A stretch of DNA of 64,000 bases from Johnsonella sp. Lineage in GTDB: Bacteria > Bacillota > Clostridia > Lachnospirales > Lachnospiraceae. Below the pieces are notes generated by a model. It worked only from the letters and a program-made list of their open reading frames with translations. It did not search any database and was not told the DNA's origin. The stretch lies in NCBI GenBank assembly GCA_030529445.1, contig JAUMWW010000009.1, positions 33,615-97,614 of the forward strand, given 5' to 3'. Positions 1 through 8,275 of this stretch are shown here, piece after piece. Each line of letters opens with the position of its first letter. Positions within the stretch are counted from its first letter, which is position 1. The translations under genes and the position numbers were made by a program.

Positions 1-498
1 ATCCATGATAATATGGTGCTTTTTTTAGACTCCTCCTCGACGGTCAGCTATCTGATTCCTCTTTTGAAGGGAATGAACAATATTACGATCATCACAAACG
101 GAATCAATATCGCCGCCCAGCTCCATACCGCCGATAACCTCAAATGCTATCTCTGCCCCGGTCTGCTTAAAAACAAATCCCTCTCCGTCATCGGAGAATA
201 TGCCGCGGATTTCCTGAATAATTTCCGTGCCGAGACCGTATTTTTTTCCTGTAAGGCAATCAATCAAAACGGGGTATTTGAAGGGGATGACGCACAGGCG
301 CTGAATAAGCGCAATATGATTAAGAATGCGGATAAGAAGATTTTATTATGCGATACGAGCAAGGAGTCCGCTACCGGATATTTTAAGCTTGCGGATTTTT
401 CCAGCATCGATTATCTGATCAGCAACGGGGCTTTTTCGGACGAATTAAGCAAGGTCATCAAATCCTGCGGCTGCAAAATGATTCATACCGCGGAATAA
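1..498 (+). CDS. DeoR-family transcriptional regulator, C-terminal part (5' end outside window)
   Basis: This is the effector-sensing C-terminal domain of a DeoR-type sugar-metabolism repressor. The frame is open from base 1, so the N-terminal helix-turn-helix lies upstream of the window. The hallmark of the DeoRC fold is seen: FLDSSST followed by an ITIITNG-like strand, then a VFEGDD segment and KKILLCDTSK, which bind a phosphorylated sugar in this family. The protein ends about 160 residues after the ATG at position 13. That ATG is an internal codon, not a credible start. The ligand and target operon cannot be told because the flanking genes are missing. Confidence 0.8.
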   Translation: MHDNMVLFLDSSSTVSYLIPLLKGMNNITIITNGINIAAQLHTADNLKCYLCPGLLKNKSLSVIGEYAADFLNNFRAETVFFSCKAINQNGVFEGDDAQALNKRNMIKNADKKILLCDTSKESATGYFKLADFSSIDYLISNGAFSDELSKVIKSCGCKMIHTAE

Positions 499-500
499 TA

Positions 501-530
501 AAAAAAACAGCAGGCAAGATTCCTGCCTGC
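501..530 (-). terminator. Rho-independent terminator of the nfeD - band 7 - methyltransferase operon
   Basis: A 7-bp stem (GCAGGCA at 510-516 with TGCCTGC at 524-530) and a 7-base loop are followed on the minus strand by a run of seven T residues (A run at 501-507). It lies about 65 bases past the methyltransferase stop. There is no T run on the plus-strand side, so it serves the minus strand. Confidence 0.8.
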
Positions 531-595
531 ATGATATCCCTCAGCCCGTTTTGTTCTTTATTGAGCACCCGCAAGCCTGAAATTTATCTTCCGGA

Positions 596-1564
596 TTATA
601 TTTCCTCCGCTGTTTCGTTCACTTTCAAGCTCTTTGCCCTTTTTTGGACTGCACTCGTATTTCTTTCCCAAAAAACACCCTCCGTATAGCCTTGAATCGA
701 AGGATCGCTTTTCGCCATTTCCAGTCTTTTCTCCGCCCAGACGCAGTATTGCTCATTTATTTCTATGCCCACATAATGCCTGCCGAGCTTTTTTGCGCTT
801 ACCGGGGTGGAGCCCGATCCCGAAAAAGGATCCAAGACGAGATCACCCGGATTGGAGCTTGCCAAAATCAGCTTGGCGAGCAGCTTTTCGGGCTTCTGCG
901 TGGGATGCTTCGTATTTTCCTTCATCGACCAATAGGGAACGGAAATATCGTCCCAGAAATTGGAAGGAAAGGTATCTCGGAAATTTCCCTCCCCCGTCTC
1001 CTGCCAATCCTTCGGCACTCCGTCTATCTTATAGGGGGCGACCACCTTCCTGCGCAGCTTCACCTCGTTGACATTGAAGACATAGCTGCCTGAATTCGTC
1101 GCAAACCAGATATCCTCCATCCCGTTCTTCCAATTCGATAAGGCCCCTCTCCCCTTCTCCCTCTGCCAGGTAATTCGATTGCGAATATGAAAATGCCTCT
1201 TTAAAACTCCCGCAATCACCGTGCTCGACTGCCAGTCACAGCATACATATATCGTTGCCGTCTTTTTCAGAAGCGGCTTGACTGCCTCTATCCACGATTC
1301 GGTATATTTCTCATATACCTCTTCGGAGCTTCTTCGGAATTGTTTGCCGTTAAAATTTTTATCCAGATTATAAGGGGGATCGACGATCAGCAGATCGACA
1401 AATGCCGGGGGGAGGAGGGGCAGAATCTCAAAACAGTTTCCGATCAGCGTCTTATCCCTCACCTCTTCCAAGGTCGCCGCCTTCTTCAGGCGAAGACAGC
1501 GTTGCAGATAATGCTTCCCCTCCTCAATACCCATATCAATTGTCTTGTTTCTCTCAGATTTCAT
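596..1564 (-). CDS. Site-specific DNA methyltransferase, beta class (adenine-N6 or cytosine-N4)
   Basis: The 322-residue protein carries catalytic motif IV (DPPYNL, near residue 62) before the AdoMet-binding motif I (LDPFSGSGS, near residue 245). That order defines the beta class of amino-methyltransferases. HPTQKPEKL, just upstream of motif I, is also typical. A GGAG ribosome site sits 5 bases before the ATG. No restriction endonuclease or specificity gene is adjacent, so it looks like an orphan methyltransferase. It is the last gene of a minus-strand unit behind nfeD and the band 7 gene, with a 36-base gap, and ends at the terminator at 501-530. The recognition sequence cannot be predicted from this sequence. 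Confidence 0.88.
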   Translation of the reverse strand: MKSERNKTIDMGIEEGKHYLQRCLRLKKAATLEEVRDKTLIGNCFEILPLLPPAFVDLLIVDPPYNLDKNFNGKQFRRSSEEVYEKYTESWIEAVKPLLKKTATIYVCCDWQSSTVIAGVLKRHFHIRNRITWQREKGRGALSNWKNGMEDIWFATNSGSYVFNVNEVKLRRKVVAPYKIDGVPKDWQETGEGNFRDTFPSNFWDDISVPYWSMKENTKHPTQKPEKLLAKLILASSNPGDLVLDPFSGSGSTPVSAKKLGRHYVGIEINEQYCVWAEKRLEMAKSDPSIQGYTEGVFWERNTSAVQKRAKSLKVNETAEEI

Positions 1565-1600
1565 AAAAACTCCGGCTCTTTTGCCTCATCTTCTTTTGCT

Positions 1601-2506
1601 TTAATTCTCTTTTACATATTTCTCATTGAGCTCGGCAATGCCGCTTACCAGACCGGCAAGATTTTGCAGATTGCTCGGAATAATGATCTTCGTGGATTTG
1701 CCGTCCGCCACCCGTTCAAAGGTCTCCATTCCCTTCAGGGCAATAACGGACTGGGTCGGATTCGCTTCATTAAGAAGCTTCAAGCTCTCCGCCTTCGCTC
1801 TTTGTATCGCCATGATTGCCTGTGCCTGACCTTCCGCCCTCTTGATTGCGGTTTCTTTATCCGCCTCCGCATTTAAGATCGCCGCCTGCTTCGCACCCTC
1901 CGCAACCAGTATCGCACTCTCCTTTTTCGCCTGCGCTTCCAGGATATTCGCTCTCTTTTCTCTCTCCGCCTTCATTTCCTTTTCCATCGCGATCCGGATA
2001 TCCTGAGGAGGAAGTATGCTTTTAAGCTCCACTCTGTTGACCTTGATTCCCCACGGATCGGTCGCCTCATCCAGCTCCATGCGCATCGTTGAGTTGATCG
2101 TATCCCTCGAGGTCAAGGTCTGATCGACCGTCATATCACCGATGATATTTCTGAGCGTCGTCGCGGTCAGGTTTTCTATCGCCGCAATCGGTCTCTCGAC
2201 TCCGTAGGTATAAAGCCTCGGATCCGTCACCTGATAATATACGATGGTATCGATCTGCATCGTTGCATTATCCTTTGTAATAACGGGCTGAGGCGGAAAG
2301 TCCACCACCTGCTCTTTTAAGGATATCATCAGAGCCACTCTGTCAAAAAAGGGATTAATAAAATTCAATCCCGAATTTAAGCTTTGAGAATACTTTCCCA
2401 GCCTCTCCACTACATACACTCTCGATTCCGGAACGATGCGCACCGCCTTTAAGGTAATCACAAGCACTATTGTCAATACGATAATCGTTAAAGCCCATCC
2501 AAACAT
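1601..2506 (-). CDS. SPFH/band 7 (stomatin-prohibitin) membrane scaffold protein, QmcA-like
   Basis: The 301-residue protein has one N-terminal membrane helix (residues 5-22), then the SPFH domain beginning with RIVPESRVYVVERLGKY. A long alanine, glutamate and lysine-rich coiled coil follows (about residues 170-245), with a short C-terminal tail. Family members form large ring-like membrane assemblies and support membrane quality control. The start lies 3 bases after the NfeD stop, so the two genes are probably translationally coupled. NfeD and SPFH proteins commonly pair in bacteria and archaea, which supports a shared complex. No specific substrate is indicated. Confidence 0.9.
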   Translation of the reverse strand: MFGWALTIIVLTIVLVITLKAVRIVPESRVYVVERLGKYSQSLNSGLNFINPFFDRVALMISLKEQVVDFPPQPVITKDNATMQIDTIVYYQVTDPRLYTYGVERPIAAIENLTATTLRNIIGDMTVDQTLTSRDTINSTMRMELDEATDPWGIKVNRVELKSILPPQDIRIAMEKEMKAEREKRANILEAQAKKESAILVAEGAKQAAILNAEADKETAIKRAEGQAQAIMAIQRAKAESLKLLNEANPTQSVIALKGMETFERVADGKSTKIIIPSNLQNLAGLVSGIAELNEKYVKEN

Positions 2507-2509
2507 TTT

Positions 2510-2914
2510 TTATACCCTCTTTCCCAGTATTATTTTATTGCCGTCAAAATTGTCCACATATACGATATCACCCTTATCAAAGCCTTTTTCACCGTATGCG
2601 GACCATATGCCTCCTTTATATCTTACCTCATATCTGCCTTTGCCGTCCGCAGAATCGCAGATCGCACTGATCTGAACCTCTTCCTTTCGCAGTCTCTCCT
2701 TCGGCTTAATATACGCCTTGCAGAATCTGCGCAATCCCAGAATAAAAAACAGAGATAATACGGAAAAAATCATAGCCTGTATCTTGATATCCTCTACGAG
2801 GAGGGATACAAAGACCATGATTAAGGCCGCCGCCGCAAGCCAAATAGAGACCAATGCGGGAATCAGTATCTCGATCAGAGCGAAGATTGCAAATAAAATC
2901 CCCCAGATTAACAT
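2510..2914 (-). CDS. NfeD-family membrane protein
   Basis: The 134-residue protein has about three N-terminal hydrophobic segments, including a glycine- and alanine-rich pair, and ends in a soluble OB-fold-like domain (roughly residues 75-134) containing KGGIWSAYGEKGFDKGD. This is the short NfeD form without a ClpP-like protease domain. I chose the ATG at 2914 because AAGGAGG lies 9 bases upstream; an in-frame start 21 codons further up has no such site and adds a basic non-conserved stretch. It is the first gene of the unit with the band 7 protein, which it is expected to partner in the membrane. Confidence 0.85.
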   Translation of the reverse strand: MLIWGILFAIFALIEILIPALVSIWLAAAALIMVFVSLLVEDIKIQAMIFSVLSLFFILGLRRFCKAYIKPKERLRKEEVQISAICDSADGKGRYEVRYKGGIWSAYGEKGFDKGDIVYVDNFDGNKIILGKRV

Positions 2915-3099
2915 ATGCCGCCGCCTCCTTCTTAAATAAAATATATACTGCTTTGCGAACTGGTTTCGCTTTATCAAATGAATAAAATACGCAGTTTTAC
3001 CGTTTCATTATAAGACAATATTTTTTTCAATGCAACATCGATAAAAGCAAAGAATTTCTTAATGCTTTTTTTATGCTAAAAACCTATGATTTCAGCATG

Positions 3100-3128
3100 T
3101 TGACAGGAACATTCGCTTCTGCTAACAT
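3100..3128 (+). promoter_or_regulatory. Sigma-A type promoter for the cyclophilin lipoprotein gene
   Basis: TTGACA (3100-3105) is separated by 17 bases from TAACAT (3123-3128). It lies about 60 bases upstream of the start codon at 3191, within the divergent region shared with nfeD. Confidence 0.6.
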
Positions 3129-3190
3129 CTCTATTATATATAAAAAAACGTAACTATTCACAATGGCACTCAAACAGGAGGTAATACTTT

Positions 3191-4414
3191 ATGAGAAAGA
3201 CAACTTTGGTTAAATCAGCTATCTTATGTATTTCTTCACTTATGGTCATTGGATTGTCTGCCTGCGCAGCACAGACCCAGGAAAGCTCGGCTCCCGAGAC
3301 CCAGGCTTCCTCGGTCGCGGAAAGCTCGGAAAGCACGGCACAAACCCAAGCGGAAAGCAAAGCGGAAGAAAGCAAAGCAACGGACACCGCAAAGCCGGAT
3401 TCTCACGATTATTTTTCGGAAGTTACGGTGTATGAATTCATGGCAAGGCATTGGGATGAGAGCGATTTTGAAGTAAGATTCAAGGAATTTTCGGAAGCCC
3501 TCACTCAGAAAAAGGACTGGAGCGATTTTCTTGTTGCGGATATCGCCGCAGAATACTCCGATCCCATTAAAGCTTTCTTTGCTCCCTTCGAAGGAAAGGA
3601 AGTGGAATACGTCTATACGAAATGCCCGCGCCTTTATAAGGTGGAAGGATTCGATGAGTACAACGATATGAGAGGTATTCTCGAATACAAATTCAGGGTT
3701 AAGGATGGGGATGCCGTGACCGAATACAGCACGATGTTCAATATCGCAAGACATGGTGACGCTTCGGGAATGAAATGGCAGATCTATCAGATGATGTGGA
3801 AGGATACCGGAGTCGATGTAAGCGAAGCTCCGATTAAGCAGCTTGATCCTCCTGCAAAGGGAGAGGAAGTCTGCATCATGACCACGGATGCGGGCGTGAT
3901 TAAAATGCGCCTCTTCCCCGATGAAGCTCCGATCGCCGTAAAGAACTGGATAGAACTTTCCAAGCAGGGCTTCTATGACGGAACTCCTTTTGCCCGTGTC
4001 ATCAAAAACTTTGTAATCCAGGGCGGAGCTTTGGACGGTTCCGGAGATGAATCCAAATCCATCTACGGCGGCTTCTTTGAAGACGAGGTAGGCAAAGGAC
4101 TGTATAATTTCAACGGCGCTCTCTGCCTTGGCAATGTGGGACCGCATACCAACGGCAACCAGTTCTATATCGTACAATGCCCGACCGTTGACGAGGCTCG
4201 TCTCCCCCTGATGTCTCTTCCGGTAAATATCGAGGAAAAATACAAAGAGATCGGCGGATTCCCCGAGCTTGACGGAAGATATACCGTATACGGACAGGTT
4301 TATGAGGGTATGGACGTGGTGGAAGCCATCGCGGCTCAGGAAACGGATGATCAGGATGCACCTCTTTCCAACCCCGTAAAAGTAGTCAGCATTACTTTTG
4401 AAACAATCGAATAA
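3191..4414 (+). CDS. Cyclophilin-type peptidyl-prolyl isomerase lipoprotein
   Basis: This 407-residue secreted protein probably catalyses proline cis/trans isomerisation outside the membrane. It has a basic start, a hydrophobic stretch and the lipobox LSAC with Cys25, then a Ser/Ala/Glu-rich spacer (about residues 28-70). A middle domain of unknown type follows (about 75-225), then a cyclophilin domain (about 228-405). In that domain TPFARVIKNFVIQGG, NGNQFYI and a final VYGQVYEGMDVVEAI match the family core. AGGAGG lies 9 bases before the ATG. The middle domain makes it longer than simple bacterial cyclophilins. It precedes mgsA by about 120 bases. Confidence 0.9.
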   Translation: MRKTTLVKSAILCISSLMVIGLSACAAQTQESSAPETQASSVAESSESTAQTQAESKAEESKATDTAKPDSHDYFSEVTVYEFMARHWDESDFEVRFKEFSEALTQKKDWSDFLVADIAAEYSDPIKAFFAPFEGKEVEYVYTKCPRLYKVEGFDEYNDMRGILEYKFRVKDGDAVTEYSTMFNIARHGDASGMKWQIYQMMWKDTGVDVSEAPIKQLDPPAKGEEVCIMTTDAGVIKMRLFPDEAPIAVKNWIELSKQGFYDGTPFARVIKNFVIQGGALDGSGDESKSIYGGFFEDEVGKGLYNFNGALCLGNVGPHTNGNQFYIVQCPTVDEARLPLMSLPVNIEEKYKEIGGFPELDGRYTVYGQVYEGMDVVEAIAAQETDDQDAPLSNPVKVVSITFETIE

Positions 4415-4416
4415 GC

Positions 4417-4453
4417 ATGGAATACGCTGCGGCTCTTTGCCGCCCGATTCCAT
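4417..4453 (+). other. Stem-loop after the cyclophilin gene
   Basis: ATGGAAT (4417-4423) pairs with ATTCCAT (4447-4453), enclosing a second stem GCGGC (4429-4433) with GCCGC (4439-4443). No T run follows, so it is probably not an intrinsic terminator. It could protect the 3' end of an upstream message or be a processing site. Confidence 0.5.
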
Positions 4454-4460
4454 ATCGTAA

Positions 4461-4512
4461 CAGGGAGTGCCATCCTTTTATGAATGCTCGTAAAGGGATG
4501 GCACTCTCCCTG
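4461..4512 (+). promoter_or_regulatory. Long leader hairpin immediately upstream of the mgsA ribosome site
   Basis: The left arm at 4461-4478 pairs with the right arm at 4492-4512, interrupted only by a one-base and a two-base bulge. This is an unusually long stem for this AT-moderate region. The ribosome site AAAGGAGG (4514-4521) begins one base after the stem, and no T run follows. Position and absence of a T run suggest a translational or stability element for mgsA, not a terminator. No known riboswitch consensus is recognised. Confidence 0.55.
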
Positions 4513-4534
4513 TAAAGGAGGAAGTAGAAAAACT

Positions 4535-4999
4535 ATGGATAAGCTTACATTGACGATAGGAAAACAAAAAAATATCGCATTGATTGCACATGACGGGAAA
4601 AAGCCCGATCTGATTGCATGGTGCGAGGCGCATAAGGAAATCCTCAAGAATCATTTTCTCTGCGGAACCGGCACGACGGCAAAGATGATTACCGATAAAA
4701 CATCTCTTCCGGTAAGAGGCTATAATTCCGGACCTCTCGGAGGGGATCAGCAGATCGGAGCAAAGATTGTGGAGGGAAAGATCGATTTTGTCATCTTCTT
4801 CGCCGATCCTCTTTCCGCGCAGCCGCATGATCCCGATGTAAAAGCTCTCCTGAGAATTATTCAGGTATACGATATTCCTATGGCTACCAATAAAGCGACT
4901 GCCGATTTCCTGATCCATTCTTCTCTCATGAATCAGGAATACGATCATGATATCATTAATTTTACGGAAACAATCAAGCAAAGGGCAAAAAGCCTGTAA
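4535..4999 (+). CDS. mgsA: Methylglyoxal synthase
   Basis: This enzyme converts dihydroxyacetone phosphate to methylglyoxal and phosphate, a bypass that relieves sugar-phosphate build-up. The 154-residue length matches the family. Active-site residues fall at the positions known from the E. coli enzyme: His19, Asp71 (in GPLGGDQQIGA), Asp91, His98 and Asp101. I chose the ATG at 4535 because AAAGGAGG lies just upstream; a longer frame from 4484 would run back through the leader hairpin. It is a single gene between the cyclophilin and 3D-domain genes, and its leader contains the long hairpin at 4461-4512. Confidence 0.95.
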   Translation: MDKLTLTIGKQKNIALIAHDGKKPDLIAWCEAHKEILKNHFLCGTGTTAKMITDKTSLPVRGYNSGPLGGDQQIGAKIVEGKIDFVIFFADPLSAQPHDPDVKALLRIIQVYDIPMATNKATADFLIHSSLMNQEYDHDIINFTETIKQRAKSL

Positions 5000-5013
5000 A
5001 TAATATATTTTAC

Positions 5014-5042
5014 TTGACATTTAATATTTCTGTAACTATAAT
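5014..5042 (+). promoter_or_regulatory. Perfect consensus sigma-A promoter for the 3D-domain gene
   Basis: TTGACA (5014-5019), 17-base spacer, TATAAT (5037-5042). Transcription should begin near 5049, leaving a leader of about 85 bases before the start codon at 5135. It lies just after the mgsA stop. Confidence 0.85.
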
Positions 5043-5134
5043 GTAACATATCTATTGGTGGAGAAGAATATTCTTTTCCGAAAATAATATCATTTGAGAT
5101 ATTGGAAAATAATCTCTATATGGAGGTATGTTAT

Positions 5135-5788
5135 ATGAAACATCAGTTTATCAAGATTTTTGCCTTAAGCAGTATTCTGACGGTCTGTTTATTTGCACCC
5201 GCATCCGCCGCTTTGAAGCAGTCGGAGATCGACGCGGTAACCGGACCGGCTTTCGCAATCAATAAAAGCACTGCAAATCATACGGAAACGCAAATTCTTA
5301 CCGGTCAGGAGCCGGTTGCCGCAGCAAATACGCAGGCAAGCACGGATGCTCCCAAATCCGATGCCGCGGTTCTTTCCGCGACACAGCCCGAAACTCCTTC
5401 AGCCGAAAGCGCAGGAGCGGCAGCTTCCTCAGCCGATATCGTAAAGGCGACAAACGGCAAAAGCTATAAAAGAAGCCAGAACCTCGGCGCATTCAGAGTG
5501 GTTTCCTATTGTGACAGCACTCCCGAAAAGCCCCGTTATACGGCAGGCGGCACGATTCCGAAGGCAAACCATACGGTATCTACCGATTGGAAGGTGCTTC
5601 CCAAGGGCACGAAGATCATGATAGGAGACAGCAATATCGTATATACGGTAGAAGATACCGGCGTAAAGGGAAGAATCATAGATATCTTTCAGTCTACGCT
5701 TGCGGAGGCAAGAGCCTACGGCGAAAAACGCTTTGATATCTATATCGTCGAAGAGGTACAGGATCAAATCGTACCTCCGAAGCAGTAA
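5135..5788 (+). CDS. Secreted 3D (three-Asp) domain protein, probable cell-wall enzyme
   Basis: The 217-residue protein has a signal peptide (residues 1-26, ending ASA-like), a low-complexity Ala/Ser/Thr linker (about 50-105), and a C-terminal 3D domain (about 120-212). That domain is the double-psi barrel found in MltA, YocH and Rpf-type cell-wall lytic proteins. Its conserved acidic motifs are visible as VEDTG, RIIDIF and RFDIYIV. The start at 5135 is preceded by GGAGG; an upstream in-frame ATG at 5102 lacks a ribosome site and would spoil the signal peptide. The gene has its own strong promoter and a strong terminator, so it is a single transcription unit. The exact bond cleaved is not known. 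Confidence 0.85.
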   Translation: MKHQFIKIFALSSILTVCLFAPASAALKQSEIDAVTGPAFAINKSTANHTETQILTGQEPVAAANTQASTDAPKSDAAVLSATQPETPSAESAGAAASSADIVKATNGKSYKRSQNLGAFRVVSYCDSTPEKPRYTAGGTIPKANHTVSTDWKVLPKGTKIMIGDSNIVYTVEDTGVKGRIIDIFQSTLAEARAYGEKRFDIYIVEEVQDQIVPPKQ

Positions 5789-5817
5789 GATCTAAAATAA
5801 ACTTTTCTATATAAACT

Positions 5818-5871
5818 AAAAAGCGGATGGATATGAGCTGCATTGAGGCAGCTTAAGCCATCCGCTTTTTG
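5818..5871. terminator. Bidirectional Rho-independent terminator
   Basis: GCGGATGG (5823-5830) pairs with CCATCCGC (5858-5865), with an inner stem AGCTGC/GCAGCT. A T run follows on the plus strand and an A run precedes it, so it works in both directions. It ends the 3D-domain gene and the broken minus-strand gene that follows. Confidence 0.9.
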
Positions 5872-5926
5872 TTTAATACCTCGGCACAGAAGAAATCTTC
5901 CTCCGATCAAAAAATGCCGATTCGTT

Positions 5927-6812
5927 TCAGTTTGCCATCCAGACTCCGTTCGCTCCAAGCCGATATCCGTCCGGAGTTATTGTATCGGAGAGCATTTTTC
6001 CGTCCGTATCCAGATAATACCACGCGCCCTTCCAATTGATCCAGCCGACCGACATATATCCCTCCTCTTCTTCTCCCCGAAGAAGAATTGCCGGCAGATG
6101 AAGAGCTTCTCTTCTGCTCTCTTCCTATATTTTCCGTTTTCGGCAAAGGAGAATTTTCCTTCTGAAGCTTTTCCTCCTTCAAAACGGAAGGATTCTTTTC
6201 TTCTTTCTCCTTCTGCCCGGGTGATAGATCGGCAGAATCACATTTGCTGTCAATTCCACACCCTCTACGGATACAGGAAGAGCACTTTCCTTAATCAAAG
6301 GTATAAAATTCCACGCTTTGCGTCCTCAGCACGTTTTCGTCTTTACGATATCCTCTGAATTCGATTCGACTATCTGACTCCGAAAGAATCTGCTTATCTC
6401 TGATTCTGATAACTCTTCCCTGCTCATTCGTCCGGAAACGAACCTTGTCGATATCAAATTTAATCTTATGATCCTTCATAAGAATTTCGCATAAAGCATT
6501 CGGAGTAAAATCTCCGATTTCACAAATTCCGTTCTGATCCGTTTTCAGGCTTGCCACCGCCGTAGGAAAGCCTCCTTCAAACCTCATCAGGCGCAGAGGA
6601 GCATGTGCATAGGGAGCGCCTTCTTTATAAACCTCTACCTGAAGGACGGGTACTCCCTGATCGGATGCTCCCGCATCTGCCTCATCCGCATATACATTGC
6701 ACCCCGAAACCATAAAAGAAAACAGGAGCATTGCCCCTGCCAATGCCAAAACAATAAAATTCCTATCTCTTTTTCTCCATTCAATTCTTTCGCTTGTTTT
6801 TTTAGATTTCAT
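5927..6812 (-). pseudogene. Broken surface-protein gene (beta-sandwich domain plus cell-wall-binding repeat) with three homopolymer frameshifts
   Basis: The first frame (from 6812) encodes a basic start, a membrane segment ending at a possible lipobox (VSGC), and an Ig-like or transthyretin-like region, and stops at 6291. Coding continues in other frames: a segment beginning IPLIKESALPVSVEGV, then a charged linker (KEKEEKNPSVLKEEK), then a choline/glucan-type cell-wall-binding repeat (GWINWKGAWYYLDTDG ... GYRLGANGVW). Each frame change falls at a short homopolymer: the AAAA at 6305-6308 (one base too many), the CCC at 6216-6218 (one too few) and the CCCC at 6075-6078 (one too many). Correcting all three gives a single 294-codon frame ending at 5927. 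It may be real decay or assembly error. Confidence 0.7.
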
Positions 6813-6898
6813 TTTCTTTTGTTTTACTGCATAAATTATCTTTTTTCAAGTTTTTTCATCTTTAGTTTACTCTTTTTCCCTACATTGTTTTCCGTACG

Positions 6899-6943
6899 AA
6901 AAAAGCTTCAACCCTCGGCAGAAATTGCCGCTTGTTGAAGCTT
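6899..6943 (-). terminator. Terminator of the TRAP transporter operon
   Basis: A 10-bp stem, AAGCTTCAAC (6903-6912) with GTTGAAGCTT (6934-6943), encloses an inner CGGCA/TGCCG stem. On the minus strand a T run follows (A run at 6899-6904). It lies about 30 bases after the dctM stop. Confidence 0.85.
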
Positions 6944-6973
6944 CTTACTTGATTCGGGCTTATGCATCCTCTC

Positions 6974-8275
6974 CTATGAGGGAAAAGCCAGAGGAACGAT
7001 CATCCTCGGAAGGAAGAGGATGAGTTCGGGGAAGATCACGCCGAGCATGATAATACCTAATGTAATTCCTATAATGGGCAGCACTCCCTTAAATGCCTCC
7101 GGCATCGTGATCTCGCCTATCTGCGAGGTAATCATCAGACAGGAGCCATAGGGAGGGGTTACCATTCCGAGCGAGAGCGTCAACACCACGATCAGCCCCA
7201 GATGAACATCGTTAATATTCACCACCGCTCCAAGCTGCTTGATAATCGGCAGAAAAATGATAATTGCCGTAATCGGGCTGAGAAAAGTACCGATAAAAAG
7301 CAGGAAGAGAATCAGCAGTACATATACACCCAAATAAGAATCCGTAACCGATAAAATCGCATTCGCAATCGTCATCGGCGCATTCAGATAAGCGATCAGC
7401 CATCCCGTGATTCCTGCGGCGGAAACCGCAAACATACTGAGTGAGAAATCGACCGCCGTTTTTACGAAAATACCGGGCAAATCCTTGACCTTATAGGTTT
7501 TATATACTCCGAACATCAATACGAGCGCATACAAACAGGAAATCGCCGCCGACTCCGTTGCGGTAAAAAGACCGCTGCTCGTACCTCCCAGTATAATGAC
7601 AGGAAGGAGAATTACCGGGATTCCTCCCTGCAGAGCCTTCGCTCTTTCCCTCCATGTATGCTTTTCTCCTCTGGGATAGTTATATTTTATCGCTCTGAAA
7701 TAAGTATATACACATTGTGCAAAAGCAATCATAAATCCCGGCACAAAACCCGCAATAAAGAGAGCGCCTATCGAAGTTCCGCTCATCGCCCCGTATACCA
7801 CGAGCAGGACGCTCGGAGGGATAATCACTCCCAATGTGGAAGAGCATGCGGTGATTGCAACGGAAAACCCGGGATCGTATCCGGATTTTTTCATTGCAGG
7901 AATCAGCATGGAGCCGATTCCCGCCGCATCCGCCTGAGCCGAACCGGAAAGATGCCCGAAGAGCAGACTGATTAAAATATTTACATGCCCGAGCCCTCCC
8001 CTGATATGCCCGACAAAGGCATCGCAAATCTTAAATAATCTGTCTGTAATGCCGCCCTTATCCATGAGCTGAGCAAGAAACATGAAGAGAGGCACCGCCA
8101 GCAGAGAAAAATTATTTACCGAACTATACATACTGTTTAGAGCACTTGTTAAAGGAATTTTCATCATCACGATGACCATCATGGAAGAAAGACCGAGCGC
8201 ATAGGCAATCGGTATCTTTATCATTACCATGACCGCAAAGCTGAGCAAAAGTATGACAAGCAGGCTGCTATCCAT
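6974..8275 (-). CDS. TRAP transporter large permease subunit, DctM type
   Basis: This is the 433-residue large membrane subunit of a tripartite ATP-independent periplasmic transporter. It forms the sodium-driven substrate path with DctQ and receives ligand from DctP. The protein is hydrophobic throughout, with about a dozen membrane segments. It contains family blocks such as GHLSGSAQADAAGIGSMLIPAMKK (near residues 108-131) and VTPPYGSCL near the C terminus. AGGAGG precedes the ATG, and the gene overlaps the DctQ end by 8 bases. It is the last gene of the operon and ends at the terminator at 6899-6943. Confidence 0.92.
   Translation of the reverse strand: MDSSLLVILLLSFAVMVMIKIPIAYALGLSSMMVIVMMKIPLTSALNSMYSSVNNFSLLAVPLFMFLAQLMDKGGITDRLFKICDAFVGHIRGGLGHVNILISLLFGHLSGSAQADAAGIGSMLIPAMKKSGYDPGFSVAITACSSTLGVIIPPSVLLVVYGAMSGTSIGALFIAGFVPGFMIAFAQCVYTYFRAIKYNYPRGEKHTWRERAKALQGGIPVILLPVIILGGTSSGLFTATESAAISCLYALVLMFGVYKTYKVKDLPGIFVKTAVDFSLSMFAVSAAGITGWLIAYLNAPMTIANAILSVTDSYLGVYVLLILFLLFIGTFLSPITAIIIFLPIIKQLGAVVNINDVHLGLIVVLTLSLGMVTPPYGSCLMITSQIGEITMPEAFKGVLPIIGITLGIIMLGVIFPELILFLPRMIVPLAFPS

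Noticed and set aside
3236..4453. Open frame of 405 codons on the minus strand
   Set aside because: It is antisense to the cyclophilin lipoprotein gene and lacks domain features or a ribosome site; the plus-strand gene has a lipobox and family motifs.
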